Source: Bacteroidaceae bacterium (GTDB lineage Bacteria > Bacteroidota > Bacteroidia > Bacteroidales > Bacteroidaceae). From it: a stretch of 64,000 bases of DNA. Both the position numbers and the translations under genes were made by a program. Location of the stretch: the NCBI GenBank assembly GCA_900770655.1, contig CAAGLA010000038.1:1-64000 (forward strand), read 5' to 3'. The notes under the pieces are model-generated. The model saw only the letters and a program-made list of their open reading frames with translations, made no database searches and was not told where the DNA came from. This document shows, piece after piece, positions 1 to 10,900 of the stretch. Positions within the stretch are counted from its first letter, which is position 1, and each line of letters opens with the position of its first letter.

Positions 1-952
1 ACACGTTGACTGTCCGGGTCACGCCGACTATGTAAAGAACATGGTTACCGGTGCTGCTCAGATGGACGGTGCTATCATTGTTTGTGCTGCTACTGACGGT
101 CCTATGCCTCAGACACGTGAGCACATCCTTCTCGCTCGTCAGGTAAACGTTCCACGTCTTGTTGTATTCTTGAACAAGTGTGACGTTGTTGATGACGCTG
201 AGATGCTTGAGCTCGTTGAAATGGAGATGCGTGAGCTTCTTTCATTCTATGAGTTCGACGGCGACAACACTCCTATCATCCGCGGTTCTGCTCTTGGTGC
301 ACTTAATGGTGTTGCTGAGTGGGAGGAGAAGGTAATGGAGCTTATGGAGGCTTGCGATACTTGGATTCCGCTTCCTCCACGCGATATCGACAAGCCTTTC
401 TTGATGCCCGTTGAGGACGTATTCTCAATCACAGGTCGTGGTACAGTTGCTACAGGTCGTATCGAGGCTGGTATCGTTAAGGTAGGTGATGAGGTTGAGA
501 TCCTTGGTCTTGGTGAGGATAAGAAGACTGTTGTTACAGGCGTTGAGATGTTCCGCAAGCTCCTCGATCAGGGTGAGGCTGGTGACAACGTAGGTTTGTT
601 GCTCCGCGGTGTAGACAAGAACGAGATCAAGCGCGGTATGGTACTTTGCCACCCGGGTCAGATCAAGCCTTATTCTACATTCGAGGCTCAGGTTTATATC
701 TTGAAGAAGGAAGAGGGTGGTCGTCACACATCTTTCCGCAACAAGTATCGTCCTCAGTTCTATCTCCGTACAATGGACTGTACAGGTGAAATCTCTCTCC
801 CTGCAGACGTTGAGATGGTGATGCCCGGTGACAACTTGAAGATCACTGTAACTTTGATCTATCCTGTTGCTCTTAACGAGGGTCTGACATTCGCTATCCG
901 TGAGGGTGGTCGCACAGTAGGTGCCGGTCAGATTACTAAGGTTATCGAATAA
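1..952 (+). CDS. tuf: Elongation factor EF-Tu, 5' end outside the window
   Basis: EF-Tu is the GTPase that delivers aminoacyl-tRNA to the ribosome. The reading frame is open from base 2 and its first residues are the G3 switch motif DCPGH, so only the N-terminal P-loop region is missing. The G4 motif NKCD is at visible residues 58-61. Domains 2 and 3 are complete through the C-terminal [10 protein letters not shown]. 316 residues are visible; full EF-Tu is about 395. It is followed by a hairpin, tRNA-Trp and secE, a common arrangement for tuf next to the secE-nusG-rpl-rpo block. The reading frame shows no interruption. Identification is secure; only the start lies off the edge. Confidence 0.98.
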   Translation, partial: HVDCPGHADYVKNMVTGAAQMDGAIIVCAATDGPMPQTREHILLARQVNVPRLVVFLNKCDVVDDAEMLELVEMEMRELLSFYEFDGDNTPIIRGSALGALNGVAEWEEKVMELMEACDTWIPLPPRDIDKPFLMPVEDVFSITGRGTVATGRIEAGIVKVGDEVEILGLGEDKKTVVTGVEMFRKLLDQGEAGDNVGLLLRGVDKNEIKRGMVLCHPGQIKPYSTFEAQVYILKKEEGGRHTSFRNKYRPQFYLRTMDCTGEISLPADVEMVMPGDNLKITVTLIYPVALNEGLTFAIREGGRTVGAGQITKVIE

Positions 953-975
953 TAAGATATATCTTGAATAAAAAT

Positions 976-997
976 CCGGCCCCGTTTCAGGGGCCGG
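976..997 (+). terminator. Hairpin after tuf
   Basis: Arms CCGGCCCC (976-983) and GGGGCCGG (990-997) form an 8-bp stem with a 6-base loop, 24 bases after the tuf stop codon. The bases after it (TATTTAC) are only moderately T-rich, so termination may be partial and tRNA-Trp/secE may be reached by readthrough. The stem could also mark processing of a tuf-tRNA transcript. Confidence 0.55.
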
Positions 998-1002
998 TAT
1001 TT

Positions 1003-1078
1003 ACGGGAATAGCTCAGTTGGTAGAGCACTGGTCTCCAAAACCAGGTGTCGGGAGTTCGAGCCTCTCTTCCCGTGCCA
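1003..1078 (+). tRNA. tRNA-Trp (anticodon CCA)
   Basis: A full cloverleaf can be drawn: acceptor arm ACGGGAA pairs with TTCCCGT (1068-1074), D arm GCTCAGTTGGTAGAGC, anticodon stem CTGGT/ACCAG around loop CTCCAAA giving anticodon CCA, and a T arm with GTTCGAG. The 3' CCA is encoded (1076-1078). It lies between tuf and secE and is probably cut from a shared transcript. Confidence 0.97.
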
Positions 1079-1092
1079 TAAAATAGATTATT

Positions 1093-1281
1093 ATGCTTAA
1101 AAGATTTATAAACTATTGTAAGCTATCTTACAATGAGCTTGTGCATAAGACAACTTGGCCGACATCTAAACAGTTGACGAGCCAAGCGGTTCTTGTTTTC
1201 GTGTCATCTCTGCTTCTTGCAGTGGTTGTCTTCGGTATGGATCGCTTCTTCGAAGCCGTAACGAGGATTGTGTACCCCTAA
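1093..1281 (+). CDS. secE: Preprotein translocase subunit SecE
   Basis: SecE is the small clamp subunit that stabilises SecY in the inner-membrane SecYEG channel. This 62-residue protein is the short single-span form. It has the conserved amphipathic segment with TTWPTSKQL at residues 20-28, then one membrane helix at about 31-49. It starts 15 bases after tRNA-Trp and ends 14 bases before nusG, the usual secE-nusG pairing. Nothing is unusual about it. Confidence 0.95.
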   Translation: MLKRFINYCKLSYNELVHKTTWPTSKQLTSQAVLVFVSSLLLAVVVFGMDRFFEAVTRIVYP

Positions 1282-1295
1282 TAATTTAAGGCGAA

Positions 1296-1838
1296 ATGGC
1301 TGAAGGAAATAAGAAGTGGTATGTTTTGCGTGCCATTAGCGGTAAGGAAACGAAGGTAAAGGAATATATCGAAACCGATATTAAGCTTCGTGGCCTCACC
1401 GATAAGGTGTCTCAGGTGCTTATACCAACCGAAAAGGTGGTGCAGGTGCGTAATGGCAAGCGTATTGTAAAGGAGAAGTCCTATCTGCCGGGCTATGTGC
1501 TCGTTGAAGCGGAATTGGTTGGCGACATAGCCTATCTGTTGCGCAATACACCCAACGTGCTGGGTTTTCTTGGCGGTATGGATGAACCTACTCCTATAAG
1601 ACAGGCCGAAATAAACAGAATTCTCGGTACTGTAGATGAATTGCAGGAGACTGCAGAAGAAAATGTTCTCGAGTTTGTTCTCGGCGAAGTGGTCAAGGTC
1701 AACACCGGTCCATTCTCCGGCTTCAATGGTGTTATTGAAGAGATAAATACCGAAAAGAAGAGACTCAAGGTTATGGTGAAGATTTTCGGGCGTTCTACTC
1801 CTGTAGATTTAGGTTATACTCAAGTAGATAAAGAGTGA
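1296..1838 (+). CDS. nusG: Transcription termination/antitermination factor NusG
   Basis: NusG binds RNA polymerase through its N-terminal NGN domain and links it to Rho or the ribosome through its C-terminal KOW domain. The protein has 180 residues. The N-terminus WYVLRAISGKE is typical, and the KOW segment with GEVVKVNTGPFSGF begins near residue 128. It sits between secE and rplK as in most bacteria. A second, distant NusG paralogue (UpxY type) is encoded at 50142-50708 and serves the polysaccharide locus, so the two should not be confused. The stop codon lies inside a hairpin (1833-1859). Confidence 0.97.
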   Translation: MAEGNKKWYVLRAISGKETKVKEYIETDIKLRGLTDKVSQVLIPTEKVVQVRNGKRIVKEKSYLPGYVLVEAELVGDIAYLLRNTPNVLGFLGGMDEPTPIRQAEINRILGTVDELQETAEENVLEFVLGEVVKVNTGPFSGFNGVIEEINTEKKRLKVMVKIFGRSTPVDLGYTQVDKE

Positions 1839-1859
1839 TGCGGCTTCCACACATCACTC
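1833..1859 (+). promoter_or_regulatory. Hairpin over the nusG stop codon, upstream of rplK
   Basis: Arms GAGTGATG (1833-1840) and CATCACTC (1852-1859) pair perfectly around an 11-base loop; the nusG stop TGA is in the left arm. A T-rich stretch follows up to rplK at 1893. It could be a partial terminator, an mRNA processing site, or part of the leader through which L1/L11 expression is controlled. The sequence alone does not decide. Confidence 0.45.
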
Positions 1860-1892
1860 AAATGTTGTTAATTTTTATAGATTTTTTTTACA

Positions 1893-2336
1893 ATGGCAAA
1901 AGAAATTGCTGGACTTATCAAGTTACAGATTAAAGGTGGCGCAGCAAATCCATCACCTCCAGTAGGACCCGCTCTTGGTTCTAAGGGAATCAACATTATG
2001 GAATTCTGCAAGGCGTTTAATGCCAGAACCCAGGATAAGGCCGGAAAAGTTTTGCCTGTTATCATTACTTATTACGCAGACAAGTCTTTCGATTTCGTCG
2101 TTAAGACTCCTCCTGTAGCAATCCAGCTGCTCGAAGTGGCTAAGATTAAGGGTGGATCGGCAGAGCCTAACCGTAACAAGGTTGCTTCAATTACTTGGGA
2201 GCAAGTAGAGGCTATTGCAAAAGAGAAAATGCCAGACTTGAACTGCTTTACTGTAGAGGCTGCTATGAAAATGGTTGCAGGTACAGCAAGAAGTATGGGT
2301 ATCAGTGTAAGTGGAACTTTTCCCGCAAACAATTAA
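1893..2336 (+). CDS. rplK: 50S ribosomal protein L11
   Basis: L11 forms the GTPase-associated centre with 23S rRNA and the L10/L12 stalk. The 147-residue protein has the family N-terminus with [20 protein letters not shown] and the C-terminal RNA-binding domain with [12 protein letters not shown]. Length is a few residues above the usual 141-142. It is first in the rplK-rplA-rplJ-rplL series, 13 bases before rplA. No interruption or unusual feature. Confidence 0.97.
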   Translation: MAKEIAGLIKLQIKGGAANPSPPVGPALGSKGINIMEFCKAFNARTQDKAGKVLPVIITYYADKSFDFVVKTPPVAIQLLEVAKIKGGSAEPNRNKVASITWEQVEAIAKEKMPDLNCFTVEAAMKMVAGTARSMGISVSGTFPANN

Positions 2337-2349
2337 AATTTAGATTAGA

Positions 2350-3042
2350 ATGGGTAAACTGACAAAAAATCAAAAGTTAGCAGCCGCTAAAATTGACACA
2401 GCTAAATCCTATCCATTGACCGAAGCTGTTGAACTATTGAAAGAGATTACTTTCACAAAGTTCGACGCATCAGTGGATATCGATGTACGCCTGGGCGTTG
2501 ACCCTCGTAAGGCTAACCAGATGGTGAGAGGTGTTGTTTCTCTCCCCAGCGGTACCGGTAAGGAGGTTCGCGTTCTATGCTTGTGTACTCCCGATGTGGA
2601 AGAAGCTGCAAAGGCGGCAGGTGCTGACTATGTTGGTCTTGACGAATATATCGAGAAGATCAAAGGTGGTTGGACGGATATAGACATTATCATTACAATG
2701 CCGTCCATAATGGGTAAATTAGGTGCCCTCGGTCGCGTGCTCGGTCCTCGCGGATTGATGCCGAACCCTAAGAGCGGTACTGTAACTATGGATATACCTA
2801 AGGCTGTTAAAGAGGTTAAGCAGGGTAAGATTGACTTTAAGGTAGACAAGGCGGGTATTGTTCACGCTTCTATCGGTAAGGCTTCATTTACTCCCGATGC
2901 TATCGTTGCGAACGTTAAGGAGTTTATGGCAACTATCCACAAACTGAAACCTTCTACAGCGAAAGGTACATACGTTAAGAGTGTATTCCTGTCAACTACG
3001 ATGAGCAAGGGTCTTCGTATAGATCCTAAATCTATCGACTAA
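2350..3042 (+). CDS. rplA: 50S ribosomal protein L1
   Basis: L1 forms the mobile stalk that helps deacylated tRNA leave the E site; in many bacteria it also represses translation of its own L11-L1 mRNA. The 230-residue protein has the signature region [19 protein letters not shown], near residues 120-140. It lies 13 bases after rplK and 11 bases before rplJ. Standard length and order. Confidence 0.97.
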   Translation: MGKLTKNQKLAAAKIDTAKSYPLTEAVELLKEITFTKFDASVDIDVRLGVDPRKANQMVRGVVSLPSGTGKEVRVLCLCTPDVEEAAKAAGADYVGLDEYIEKIKGGWTDIDIIITMPSIMGKLGALGRVLGPRGLMPNPKSGTVTMDIPKAVKEVKQGKIDFKVDKAGIVHASIGKASFTPDAIVANVKEFMATIHKLKPSTAKGTYVKSVFLSTTMSKGLRIDPKSID

Positions 3043-3053
3043 TTTGATGAACT

Positions 3054-3569
3054 ATGAAGAAGGAAGATAAAGTTAGAGTAATAGCCGAAATCGGCGAAAT
3101 CATCAAGGAATACGCACACTTCTATTTGGTAGACGTTACTGCTATGGATTCAGCAGCTACCAACGCTATGCGTGCTAAGTGTTACAAGCAGGAAATTAAG
3201 ATGCTTGTCGTTAAGAACACTCTTCTTCAGAAGGCGTTCGAGGCAGCAGAGATAGATTTCTCGGCTCTTAATCCTTGCTTGAAGGGTACTACAGCTCTTT
3301 TGCTCAGCAACACAGCGAACTCTCCTGCCAAGCTAATCAAAGACGTTGCCGGCAAAGCAGAAATTCCTGCTCTTAAGGGTGCGTACGCAGAAGAGAGCTT
3401 CTATGTTGGCGCAGATCAGCTCGAAACTCTTATCAATATCAAGAGTAAGAACGAACTCATTGCCGAGGTTGTTGCATTGCTGCAGTCTCCAATCAAGAAC
3501 GTTGTTTCTGCTCTACAATCTGGTGGTGATACCATCCACGGAGTTCTTAAGACACTCGGTGAAAGATAA
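3054..3569 (+). CDS. rplJ: 50S ribosomal protein L10
   Basis: L10 anchors L7/L12 dimers to the ribosome. This protein has 171 residues. The N-terminal rRNA-binding domain includes VVKNTLLQKAFE, and the C-terminal helix (VALLQSPIKNVVSALQ) is the docking site for L12 dimers. It is followed 44 bases later by rplL, its functional partner. The N-terminus MKKEDKVRVIAEIGE is typical of Bacteroidetes L10. Nothing unusual. Confidence 0.96.
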   Translation: MKKEDKVRVIAEIGEIIKEYAHFYLVDVTAMDSAATNAMRAKCYKQEIKMLVVKNTLLQKAFEAAEIDFSALNPCLKGTTALLLSNTANSPAKLIKDVAGKAEIPALKGAYAEESFYVGADQLETLINIKSKNELIAEVVALLQSPIKNVVSALQSGGDTIHGVLKTLGER

Positions 3570-3613
3570 TATTCAAAATTCAATTAGTAAAAACAATTTA
3601 AATTTATACGAAA

Positions 3614-3988
3614 ATGGCAGATTTGAAAGCTCTTGCAGAAGAATTGGTTAACTTGACAGTAAAAGACGTTAACGAACTTGCAACAATCCTTAAAGAAGAA
3701 TATGGTATCGAACCCGCTGCTGCAGCTGTTGCTGTTGCTGCTCCTGCTGCCGGTGGCGCTGCTGCTGCTGAGGAGAAGACAGCGTTCGACGTAGTTTTGA
3801 AGGGCGCCGGTGCTAACAAGCTCGCAGTTGTTAAGGCTGTTAAGGACGCTTGTGGTCTTGGTTTGAAGGAGGCTAAGGACCTCGTTGATGCTGCTCCCAG
3901 CACATTGAAGGAAGGTCTTCCTAAGGCAGAGGCTGAGTCTTTGAAGAAGGCTATCGAGGAGTCTGGTGCTGAGGTTGAGATTAAGTAA
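3614..3988 (+). CDS. rplL: 50S ribosomal protein L7/L12
   Basis: L7/L12 is the multicopy stalk protein that recruits translation GTPases. In this 124-residue protein the N-terminal dimerisation domain (about 1-35) is followed by an Ala/Gly/Val-rich flexible hinge (about 37-57) and the globular C-terminal domain with the conserved KEAKDLVD, which contacts EF-Tu and EF-G. It is last of the four ribosomal protein genes and is followed by a strong hairpin before rpoB. Confidence 0.97.
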   Translation: MADLKALAEELVNLTVKDVNELATILKEEYGIEPAAAAVAVAAPAAGGAAAAEEKTAFDVVLKGAGANKLAVVKAVKDACGLGLKEAKDLVDAAPSTLKEGLPKAEAESLKKAIEESGAEVEIK

Positions 3989-4018
3989 ACCTACCGGAAC
4001 CCTGCACAAGGGTATAAT

Positions 4019-4048
4019 GGTTAAGAACCCCCGAGTGGGTTCTTAACC
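4019..4048 (+). terminator. Intrinsic terminator or attenuator between rplL and rpoB
   Basis: Arms GGTTAAGAACCC (4019-4030) and GGGTTCTTAACC (4037-4048) make a perfect 12-bp stem with a 6-base loop, followed by TTTT. I see no good TTTG/TAnnTTTG promoter between it and rpoB at 4094, so it probably attenuates rather than fully stops transcription. Partial termination here would set ribosomal protein expression above RNA polymerase expression, as the attenuator at this junction does in E. coli. Confidence 0.8.
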
Positions 4049-4093
4049 TTTTGTGCGTAAAAAGATAAGTAAGTTCAAAAACATTTTACCACA

Positions 4094-7000
4094 ATGTCGT
4101 TAAAAACTGATAATCAAAGAATTAACTTTGCTTCTATAAAAGATCCAATGCCTTGTCCGGACTTTTTGGAAGTACAACTAAAGTCGTTCGAAGACTTTCT
4201 CCAATTAGATACTCCTCCCGAAAAGCGTGTGAACGATGGCCTTTACAAGGTTTTCGCAGAGAATTTCCCTATCACCGATACGAGGAACAATTTTGTGTTG
4301 GAGTTTCTGGACTATTATATAGATCCACCACGCTATTCAATAACAGAGTGCTTAGAGCGCGGATTGACCTATAGTGTTCCACTAAAGGCAAAGTTGAAAC
4401 TTTATTGTACCGACCCCGACCACGAGGATTTCGATACAGTCATTCAAGATGTATTCTTGGGTCCTATCCCTTATATGACCAAGCAGGGTACATTCATTAT
4501 CAATGGTGCTGAGCGCGTTGTGGTTTCACAGCTCCACCGTTCTCCCGGTGTATTCTTCGGACAGAGTGTACACGCGAACGGTACTCCGCTGTATTCAGCA
4601 CGTATAATTCCTTTCAAAGGTTCTTGGATTGAGTTTGCTACAGACATCAACAATGTTATGTATGCATACATCGACCGTAAGAAAAAGTTGCCTGTAACAA
4701 CTCTGTTGCGTGCCATAGGTTTCGAGAGCGACAAGGATATCCTCGAAATATTCGACTTGGCCGAAGAGTACAAGGTAACCAAAGCAAGTATGAAAAAGGT
4801 GCTCGGCCGCAAAATGGCCGGTCACGTCGTAAAGACACGTCAGGAAGATTATGTAGATGCCGATACCGGTGAAGTGGTATCAATAGAACGTAGTCAGGTT
4901 GTCGTTGAGAGAGAATCGGTCCTCGACCAAGAGCTCGTGGATCTCATCCTCGACAGTGGCGTAGAGACAATTCTTCTGCACAAGGAGAACGATGCTCCTA
5001 ATGCTGTTGACTATTCTCTTATCTTCAACACTCTTGACAAGGATACAAGCAATTCGGAAAAAGAGGCTGTAAACTGTATTTTCCGTCTCTTGCGCAACGC
5101 AGAGCCTGCCGACGACGCAAGCGCCCGTGAAGTTATCAACAATCTCTTCTTCTCTGAAAAACGTTACGATTTGGGTGATGTAGGACGTTACCGCATCAAC
5201 CGTAAGCTCGGGCTCTCTACCGATATGGATGTTAGAGTCTTGACAAAAGAAGATATTATAGAAATTATAAAGTACCTCATTGGCTTGGTTAACTCAATGG
5301 CTACAGTCGACGATATTGACCACTTGAGTAACCGTCGTGTACGTACAGTAGGCGAGCAGCTGTCGAACCAGTTCGCTATTGGCCTTGCTCGTATGGCACG
5401 TACCATACGCGAGAGAATGAATGTTCGCGACAACGAGGTATTCACACCAACAGACCTAATCAATGCAAAGACTGTGTCGGCTGTCATCAATACGTTCTTC
5501 GGAACCAATGCCCTTTCACAGTTTATGGACCAGACAAACCCGCTTGCCGAAATTACTCACAAGCGTCGTCTTTCGGCTCTTGGTCCCGGCGGTCTGTCGC
5601 GTGAACGTGCCGGCTTCGAGGTACGTGACGTTCACTATACACACTATGGTCGCCTTTGTCCTATCGAAACCCCTGAGGGTCCGAACATCGGTCTTATATC
5701 ATCGTTGTGTATCTATGCTAAGATTAATGAACTCGGCTTTATTGTTACACCGTACCGTTCGGTTGCAAACAGCAAGGTCGATATAGATAACAAGAATGTC
5801 GTTTACTATACTGCCGAAGAGGAGGAGGGCAGAATAATTGCTCAGGGCAATGCTCCTCTCGACGAAAACGGTAACTTCATTCTCAAAAAGGTAAAGACAC
5901 GTCAGGATGCCGATTACCCTGTTGTTGAACCGGGTAGAGTAGAGCTTATGGACGTTTCTCCACAGCAGATTGCATCAATTGCTGCTTCTCTCATTCCGTT
6001 CCTCGAACACGACGACGCCAACCGTGCATTGATGGGTTCAAATATGATGCGTCAGGCTGTTCCTTTGTTGACAACAGAGGCTCCTATTGTGGGAACAGGT
6101 TTCGAGAAACAGTTGGTAGAGGATTCACGTACACAGATTGTTGCCGAAGGTGACGGTGTTATTGAATTCGTCGATGCTTCAAGAATAGTAATCAAGTACG
6201 ACCGTACCGAAGATGAAGAGTTCGTCAGCTTCGAGCCTGCATCTAAGGAGTATATCATTCCTAAGTTCCGTCGTACAAACCAGAATATGACCATCGACCT
6301 CCGTCCTATATGCGACAAGGGCCAGAAGGTCAAGGCCGGTGATATCCTCACCGAGGGTTACTCGACTCAGGCCGGTGAGCTTGCTTTGGGAAAGAACCTC
6401 TTGGTTGCTTATATGCCGTGGAAGGGATATAACTATGAGGATGCTATTGTGCTTAACGAAAAGGTGGTGCGCGAGGATGTCCTTACATCGGTACACGTAG
6501 ACGAACTATCACTCGAGGTCCGCGAAACAAAGCGCGGTATGGAGGAGTTTACATACGATATTCCGAATGTCAGCGAGGATGCAACAAAGGACCTCGACAA
6601 GAACGGTATCATACGCGTTGGTGCATACGTTAAGCCCGGCGATATAATCATCGGTAAAATTACACCTAAGGGTGAATCGGATCCTACACCGGAAGAGAAA
6701 CTCCTCCGTGCAATCTTCGGCGACAAGGCCGGAGATGTAAAGGATGCTTCGCTCAAGGCTTCTCCTTCGCTTCAGGGTGTTGTAATAGGCCGTCGTCTCT
6801 TCCAGCGTGCCGAAAAGACACGTTCGGCAAAATTGGCCGACAAGGCTAAGTTGCCAAAGATTGACGATGAGTTCCAGAAGAAGGTAGACGATTTGAAGGC
6901 TATCCTCATAGATAAGCTTCTGACACTTGTCAACGGCCGTGTTTCACAGGGCGTTAAGGACTTTATGGGTACAGAAGTCATTGCCAAAGGTGCCAAGTTC

Positions 7001-7912
7001 ACACGTCCCGAGCTCGAGGCTTTGGACTACACAGCCGTTCAGTTGAGCAAGTGGACTGCCGATGCACATACAAATGAACTTATACGTGCGCTTATAATAA
7101 ACTTTATCCACAAGTACAAACAGCTCGATGCTGAGGTTAAGCGTGAGAAGTTCGCACTCACAATCGGTGACGAACTGCCTTCGGGTACAATGAAGATGGC
7201 TAAGGTTTACATTGCAAAGAAACGTAAGATTGGCGTGGGTGATAAAATGGCGGGCCGCCACGGTAACAAGGGTATTGTTTCCCGTGTCGTACGTCAGGAA
7301 GATATGCCGTTCCTCGAGGATGGTACACCGGTAGATATTATTCTTAACCCGCTTGGCGTGCCTTCACGTATGAACATCGGACAGATATTCGAGACTGTGC
7401 TTGGCCGTGCAGGTAAGGAACTGGGCGTCAAGTTTGCTACACCTATCTTCGACGGTGCAAAGCTCGACGACCTTTGCGAGTGGACCGACAAGGCCGGTAT
7501 ACCCCGCTTCGGCAAGACCTATCTCTACGATGGAGGTACCGGCGAGCGTTTCGACCAGCCTGCAACAGTAGGTGTCAGCTATATGCTGAAACTTGGCCAT
7601 ATGGTTGAGGACAAGATGCACGCACGTTCAATTGGACCATACTCTCTCATTACTCAGCAGCCTCTTGGCGGTAAGGCACAGTTCGGTGGCCAGCGTTTTG
7701 GAGAGATGGAGGTTTGGGCCCTCGAGGCATTCGGTGCCGCACACATTCTGCAGGAGATTCTGACTATAAAGTCCGACGACGTTGCAGGCCGTTCAAAGGC
7801 GTACGAGGCTATTGTTAAGGGTGACCCGATGCCGACTCCAAGCATACCTGAATCGCTCAATGTGTTGCTGCACGAGTTGCGCGGTCTTGGTTTGAGTATA
7901 TCATTTGAATAA
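4094..7912 (+). CDS. rpoB: DNA-directed RNA polymerase subunit beta
   Basis: This is the beta subunit of RNA polymerase, forming one pincer of the active-site cleft. The 1272 residues are in one uninterrupted frame. The rifampicin-binding cluster is intact and wild-type in appearance: D479, H489 and S494 correspond to E. coli D516, H526 and S531. The C-terminal [21 protein letters not shown], which contacts beta', is present near residues 1195-1215. It starts 45 bases after the rplL terminator and ends 31 bases before rpoC. No sign of a resistance mutation or insertion. Confidence 0.98.
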   Translation: MSLKTDNQRINFASIKDPMPCPDFLEVQLKSFEDFLQLDTPPEKRVNDGLYKVFAENFPITDTRNNFVLEFLDYYIDPPRYSITECLERGLTYSVPLKAKLKLYCTDPDHEDFDTVIQDVFLGPIPYMTKQGTFIINGAERVVVSQLHRSPGVFFGQSVHANGTPLYSARIIPFKGSWIEFATDINNVMYAYIDRKKKLPVTTLLRAIGFESDKDILEIFDLAEEYKVTKASMKKVLGRKMAGHVVKTRQEDYVDADTGEVVSIERSQVVVERESVLDQELVDLILDSGVETILLHKENDAPNAVDYSLIFNTLDKDTSNSEKEAVNCIFRLLRNAEPADDASAREVINNLFFSEKRYDLGDVGRYRINRKLGLSTDMDVRVLTKEDIIEIIKYLIGLVNSMATVDDIDHLSNRRVRTVGEQLSNQFAIGLARMARTIRERMNVRDNEVFTPTDLINAKTVSAVINTFFGTNALSQFMDQTNPLAEITHKRRLSALGPGGLSRERAGFEVRDVHYTHYGRLCPIETPEGPNIGLISSLCIYAKINELGFIVTPYRSVANSKVDIDNKNVVYYTAEEEEGRIIAQGNAPLDENGNFILKKVKTRQDADYPVVEPGRVELMDVSPQQIASIAASLIPFLEHDDANRALMGSNMMRQAVPLLTTEAPIVGTGFEKQLVEDSRTQIVAEGDGVIEFVDASRIVIKYDRTEDEEFVSFEPASKEYIIPKFRRTNQNMTIDLRPICDKGQKVKAGDILTEGYSTQAGELALGKNLLVAYMPWKGYNYEDAIVLNEKVVREDVLTSVHVDELSLEVRETKRGMEEFTYDIPNVSEDATKDLDKNGIIRVGAYVKPGDIIIGKITPKGESDPTPEEKLLRAIFGDKAGDVKDASLKASPSLQGVVIGRRLFQRAEKTRSAKLADKAKLPKIDDEFQKKVDDLKAILIDKLLTLVNGRVSQGVKDFMGTEVIAKGAKFTRPELEALDYTAVQLSKWTADAHTNELIRALIINFIHKYKQLDAEVKREKFALTIGDELPSGTMKMAKVYIAKKRKIGVGDKMAGRHGNKGIVSRVVRQEDMPFLEDGTPVDIILNPLGVPSRMNIGQIFETVLGRAGKELGVKFATPIFDGAKLDDLCEWTDKAGIPRFGKTYLYDGGTGERFDQPATVGVSYMLKLGHMVEDKMHARSIGPYSLITQQPLGGKAQFGGQRFGEMEVWALEAFGAAHILQEILTIKSDDVAGRSKAYEAIVKGDPMPTPSIPESLNVLLHELRGLGLSISFE

Positions 7913-7943
7913 TTAATTCCTTCACGTTTGTCAATATAAAACT

Positions 7944-10900
7944 ATGGCTTTTAGAAAAGAAACTAAGACAAAGAATAATTTCTCCAAGATTACCATTGGT
8001 CTTGCTTCACCGCAGGAGATTCTTGGTAACTCTTGCGGAGAGGTTTTGAAACCGGAAACCATAAATTACCGTACATATAAGCCCGAGCGTGACGGATTGT
8101 TCTGCGAGCGTATCTTTGGTCCGGTAAAGGATTACGAGTGCCATTGCGGTAAGTACAAACGCATTCGTTACAAAGGTATTGTCTGCGACCGTTGTGGTGT
8201 TATGGTAACAGAGAAGAAGGTGCGCCGCGAGCGTATGGGACATATACAGCTGGTTGTCCCTGTGGCACACATCTGGTATTTCCGTTCACTGCCTAACAAG
8301 ATAGGTTATCTGCTTGGCCTTCCCACAAAGATGCTCGATGCAGTAATCTACTACGAAAAATATATCGTTATCCAGCCGGGTGTAATGGCCCGTAAGGAGA
8401 ACGAGCCCCGTCAGGATATTCCCGGAAAGGAGAATGTACTCAACGGTGTGGACAAGCTTCAGCTTCTCACCGAAGACGAGTATGTGACAATTATGGATAA
8501 CCTGCCTCAGGGTAACGAGTACCTCGACGACAGTGACCCCAACAAGTTCATTGCCAAGATGGGTGCAGAGGCTATTCAGGATCTTCTTGCACGTATAGAC
8601 CTCGACTCTCTATCGTATGAGTTGCGCGACCGTGCGAACACCGATATGTCGCAGCAGCGCAAGAACGAGGCTCTGAAGCGTCTGCAGGTTGTAGAGTCTT
8701 TCCGTTCGTCAATGGCTGCCTCTAACGGCAACAACCGTCCTGAATGGATGATTATGAACGTAATTCCTGTTACACCGCCTGAGTTGCGTCCTTTGGTTCC
8801 GCTCGATGGCGGCCGTTTTGCCACATCGGACCTCAACGACCTCTATCGTCGCGTAATAATCCGTAACAACCGTCTTAAGAAGCTTATTGAAATTAAGGCT
8901 CCCGAGGTTATCTTGCGCAACGAAAAGCGTATGCTGCAGGAGGCTGTCGATTCACTCTTCGACAACTCACGCAAGGCAAGTGCGCTGAAGTCGGATGCAA
9001 ACCGTCCTTTGAAGTCTTTGTCGGACAGCCTTAAGGGTAAGCAGGGACGTTTCCGTCAGAACCTTTTGGGTAAGCGTGTCGACTATTCTGCACGTTCGGT
9101 AATTGTCGTTGGCCCCGAACTTAAGATGGGTGAGTGCGGTCTTCCTAAACTTATGGCTGCAGAGCTCTACAAACCGTTCATCATTCGTAAACTCATAGAG
9201 CGCGGTATTGTAAAGACTGTCAAGTCGGCAAAGAAGATTGTTGACCGTCGTGAACCAATCATTTGGGATATCCTCGAGCACGTTATGAAGGGTCACCCCG
9301 TATTGCTTAACCGTGCGCCGACACTTCACCGTCTCGGTATTCAGGCATTCCAGCCTAAAATGATTGAGGGTAAGGCAATCCAGTTGCACCCGCTTGCTTG
9401 TACTGCGTTCAACGCCGACTTCGACGGTGACCAGATGGCGGTACACTTGCCACTCAGCAATGAAGCTATTCTGGAGGCACAGATGCTGATGCTCCAGTCG
9501 CATAATATCCTTAACCCATCTAACGGTGCACCTATTACCGTGCCTTCTCAGGATATGGTACTTGGTCTTTATTACATTACCAAGCTGCGCGAAGGTGCCA
9601 AAGGTTCGGGTATGACATTCTACGGTCCCGAAGAGGCGATGATTGCCTACAATCAGGGCATTGTAGAGATACACGCCCCTGTAAAGGTTATGGTTGAGGA
9701 TCTCGATGAAAACGGCGATTATGTACAGGTACTCCGTGAGACTTCTGTTGGACGTATCATCGTCAACCAGATAGTTCCACGCGAAATGGGTTACATAAAT
9801 ACCATTATATCAAAGAAGTCGCTCCGCGACATTATTACCGAAGTAATCAAGCGCGTAGGTGTTGCCCGTTCGGCAGAATTCCTCGACGGTATAAAGAACC
9901 TCGGTTATTATATGGCCTTCCGTGGCGGTCTTTCCTTCAACCTCGACGATGTTATTATTCCTAAGGAGAAGGAGGAACTTGTACGTAAGGGTAACGAGAA
10001 GGTTGAAGAGATTCTTGCTGAATACAACTTGGGTCTTATCACCGATAAGGAACGTTACAACAAGGTTGTCGACGAGTGGACACACGTTAATGCCGACTTG
10101 GCAAACGTGCTTATGAAGACCATCTCGGCCGACGATCAGGGCTTCAACTCTGTATTTATGATGCTCGACTCAGGTGCCCGTGGTTCTAAGGACCAGATTC
10201 GTCAGCTCTCGGGTATGCGTGGTCTTATGGCTAAGCCTCAGAAGGCTGGTTCAGAAGGTGCGCAGATTATCGAGAACCCTATTCTTTCGAACTTTAAAGA
10301 GGGTCTTTCGGTGCTCGAGTACTTTATCTCTTCTCACGGTGCGCGTAAGGGTCTTGCCGATACCGCGTTGAAGACAGCCGACGCCGGTTACCTCACACGT
10401 CGTCTTGTTGACGTTTCACACGACGTTATCATCAACGAGGACGATTGCGGCACATTGCGTGGTCTTGTTTGTACTGCTCTTAAGAATGGTGATGAGGTCA
10501 TCGCTACGCTTGGCGAGCGTATTATGGGTCGTGTATCTGTTCACGATGTCGTTCACCCTACAACAGGAAAGATTCTTGTAGCATCGGGCGAGCTTATCAC
10601 TGAAGCTATTGCCGAAGAGATTGAGGCTTCTCCTATTGAGAGCGTAGAGATTCGTTCGGTTCTCACCTGTGAGTCTAAGCACGGCGTATGTGCCAAGTGC
10701 TACGGCCGCAACCTCGCAACAAGCCGAATGGTTGAGAAGGGTGAGGCTGTCGGTGTCATTGCTGCACAGTCTATCGGTGAGCCGGGTACACAGCTGACAC
10801 TTCGTACCTTCCACGCCGGTGGTACCGCTGCCAACATTGCTGCCGATGCAACAATCAGAGCAAAGCACGCTTCACGCCTGAAATTTGAGGAACTGCGTAC

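Noticed and set aside
5513..5580. Rifampicin resistance substitutions in rpoB
   Set aside because: The residues equivalent to E. coli D516, H526 and S531 are all wild type.
7104..7112. Exact DnaA box TTATCCACA
   Set aside because: It lies inside the rpoB coding sequence in an ordinary codon context and stands alone, with no cluster of boxes around it; most likely chance.
8967..9674. 235-codon open frame on the - strand inside rpoC
   Set aside because: It is a shadow of the most conserved part of rpoC, including the NADFDGDQ loop; no independent signal.
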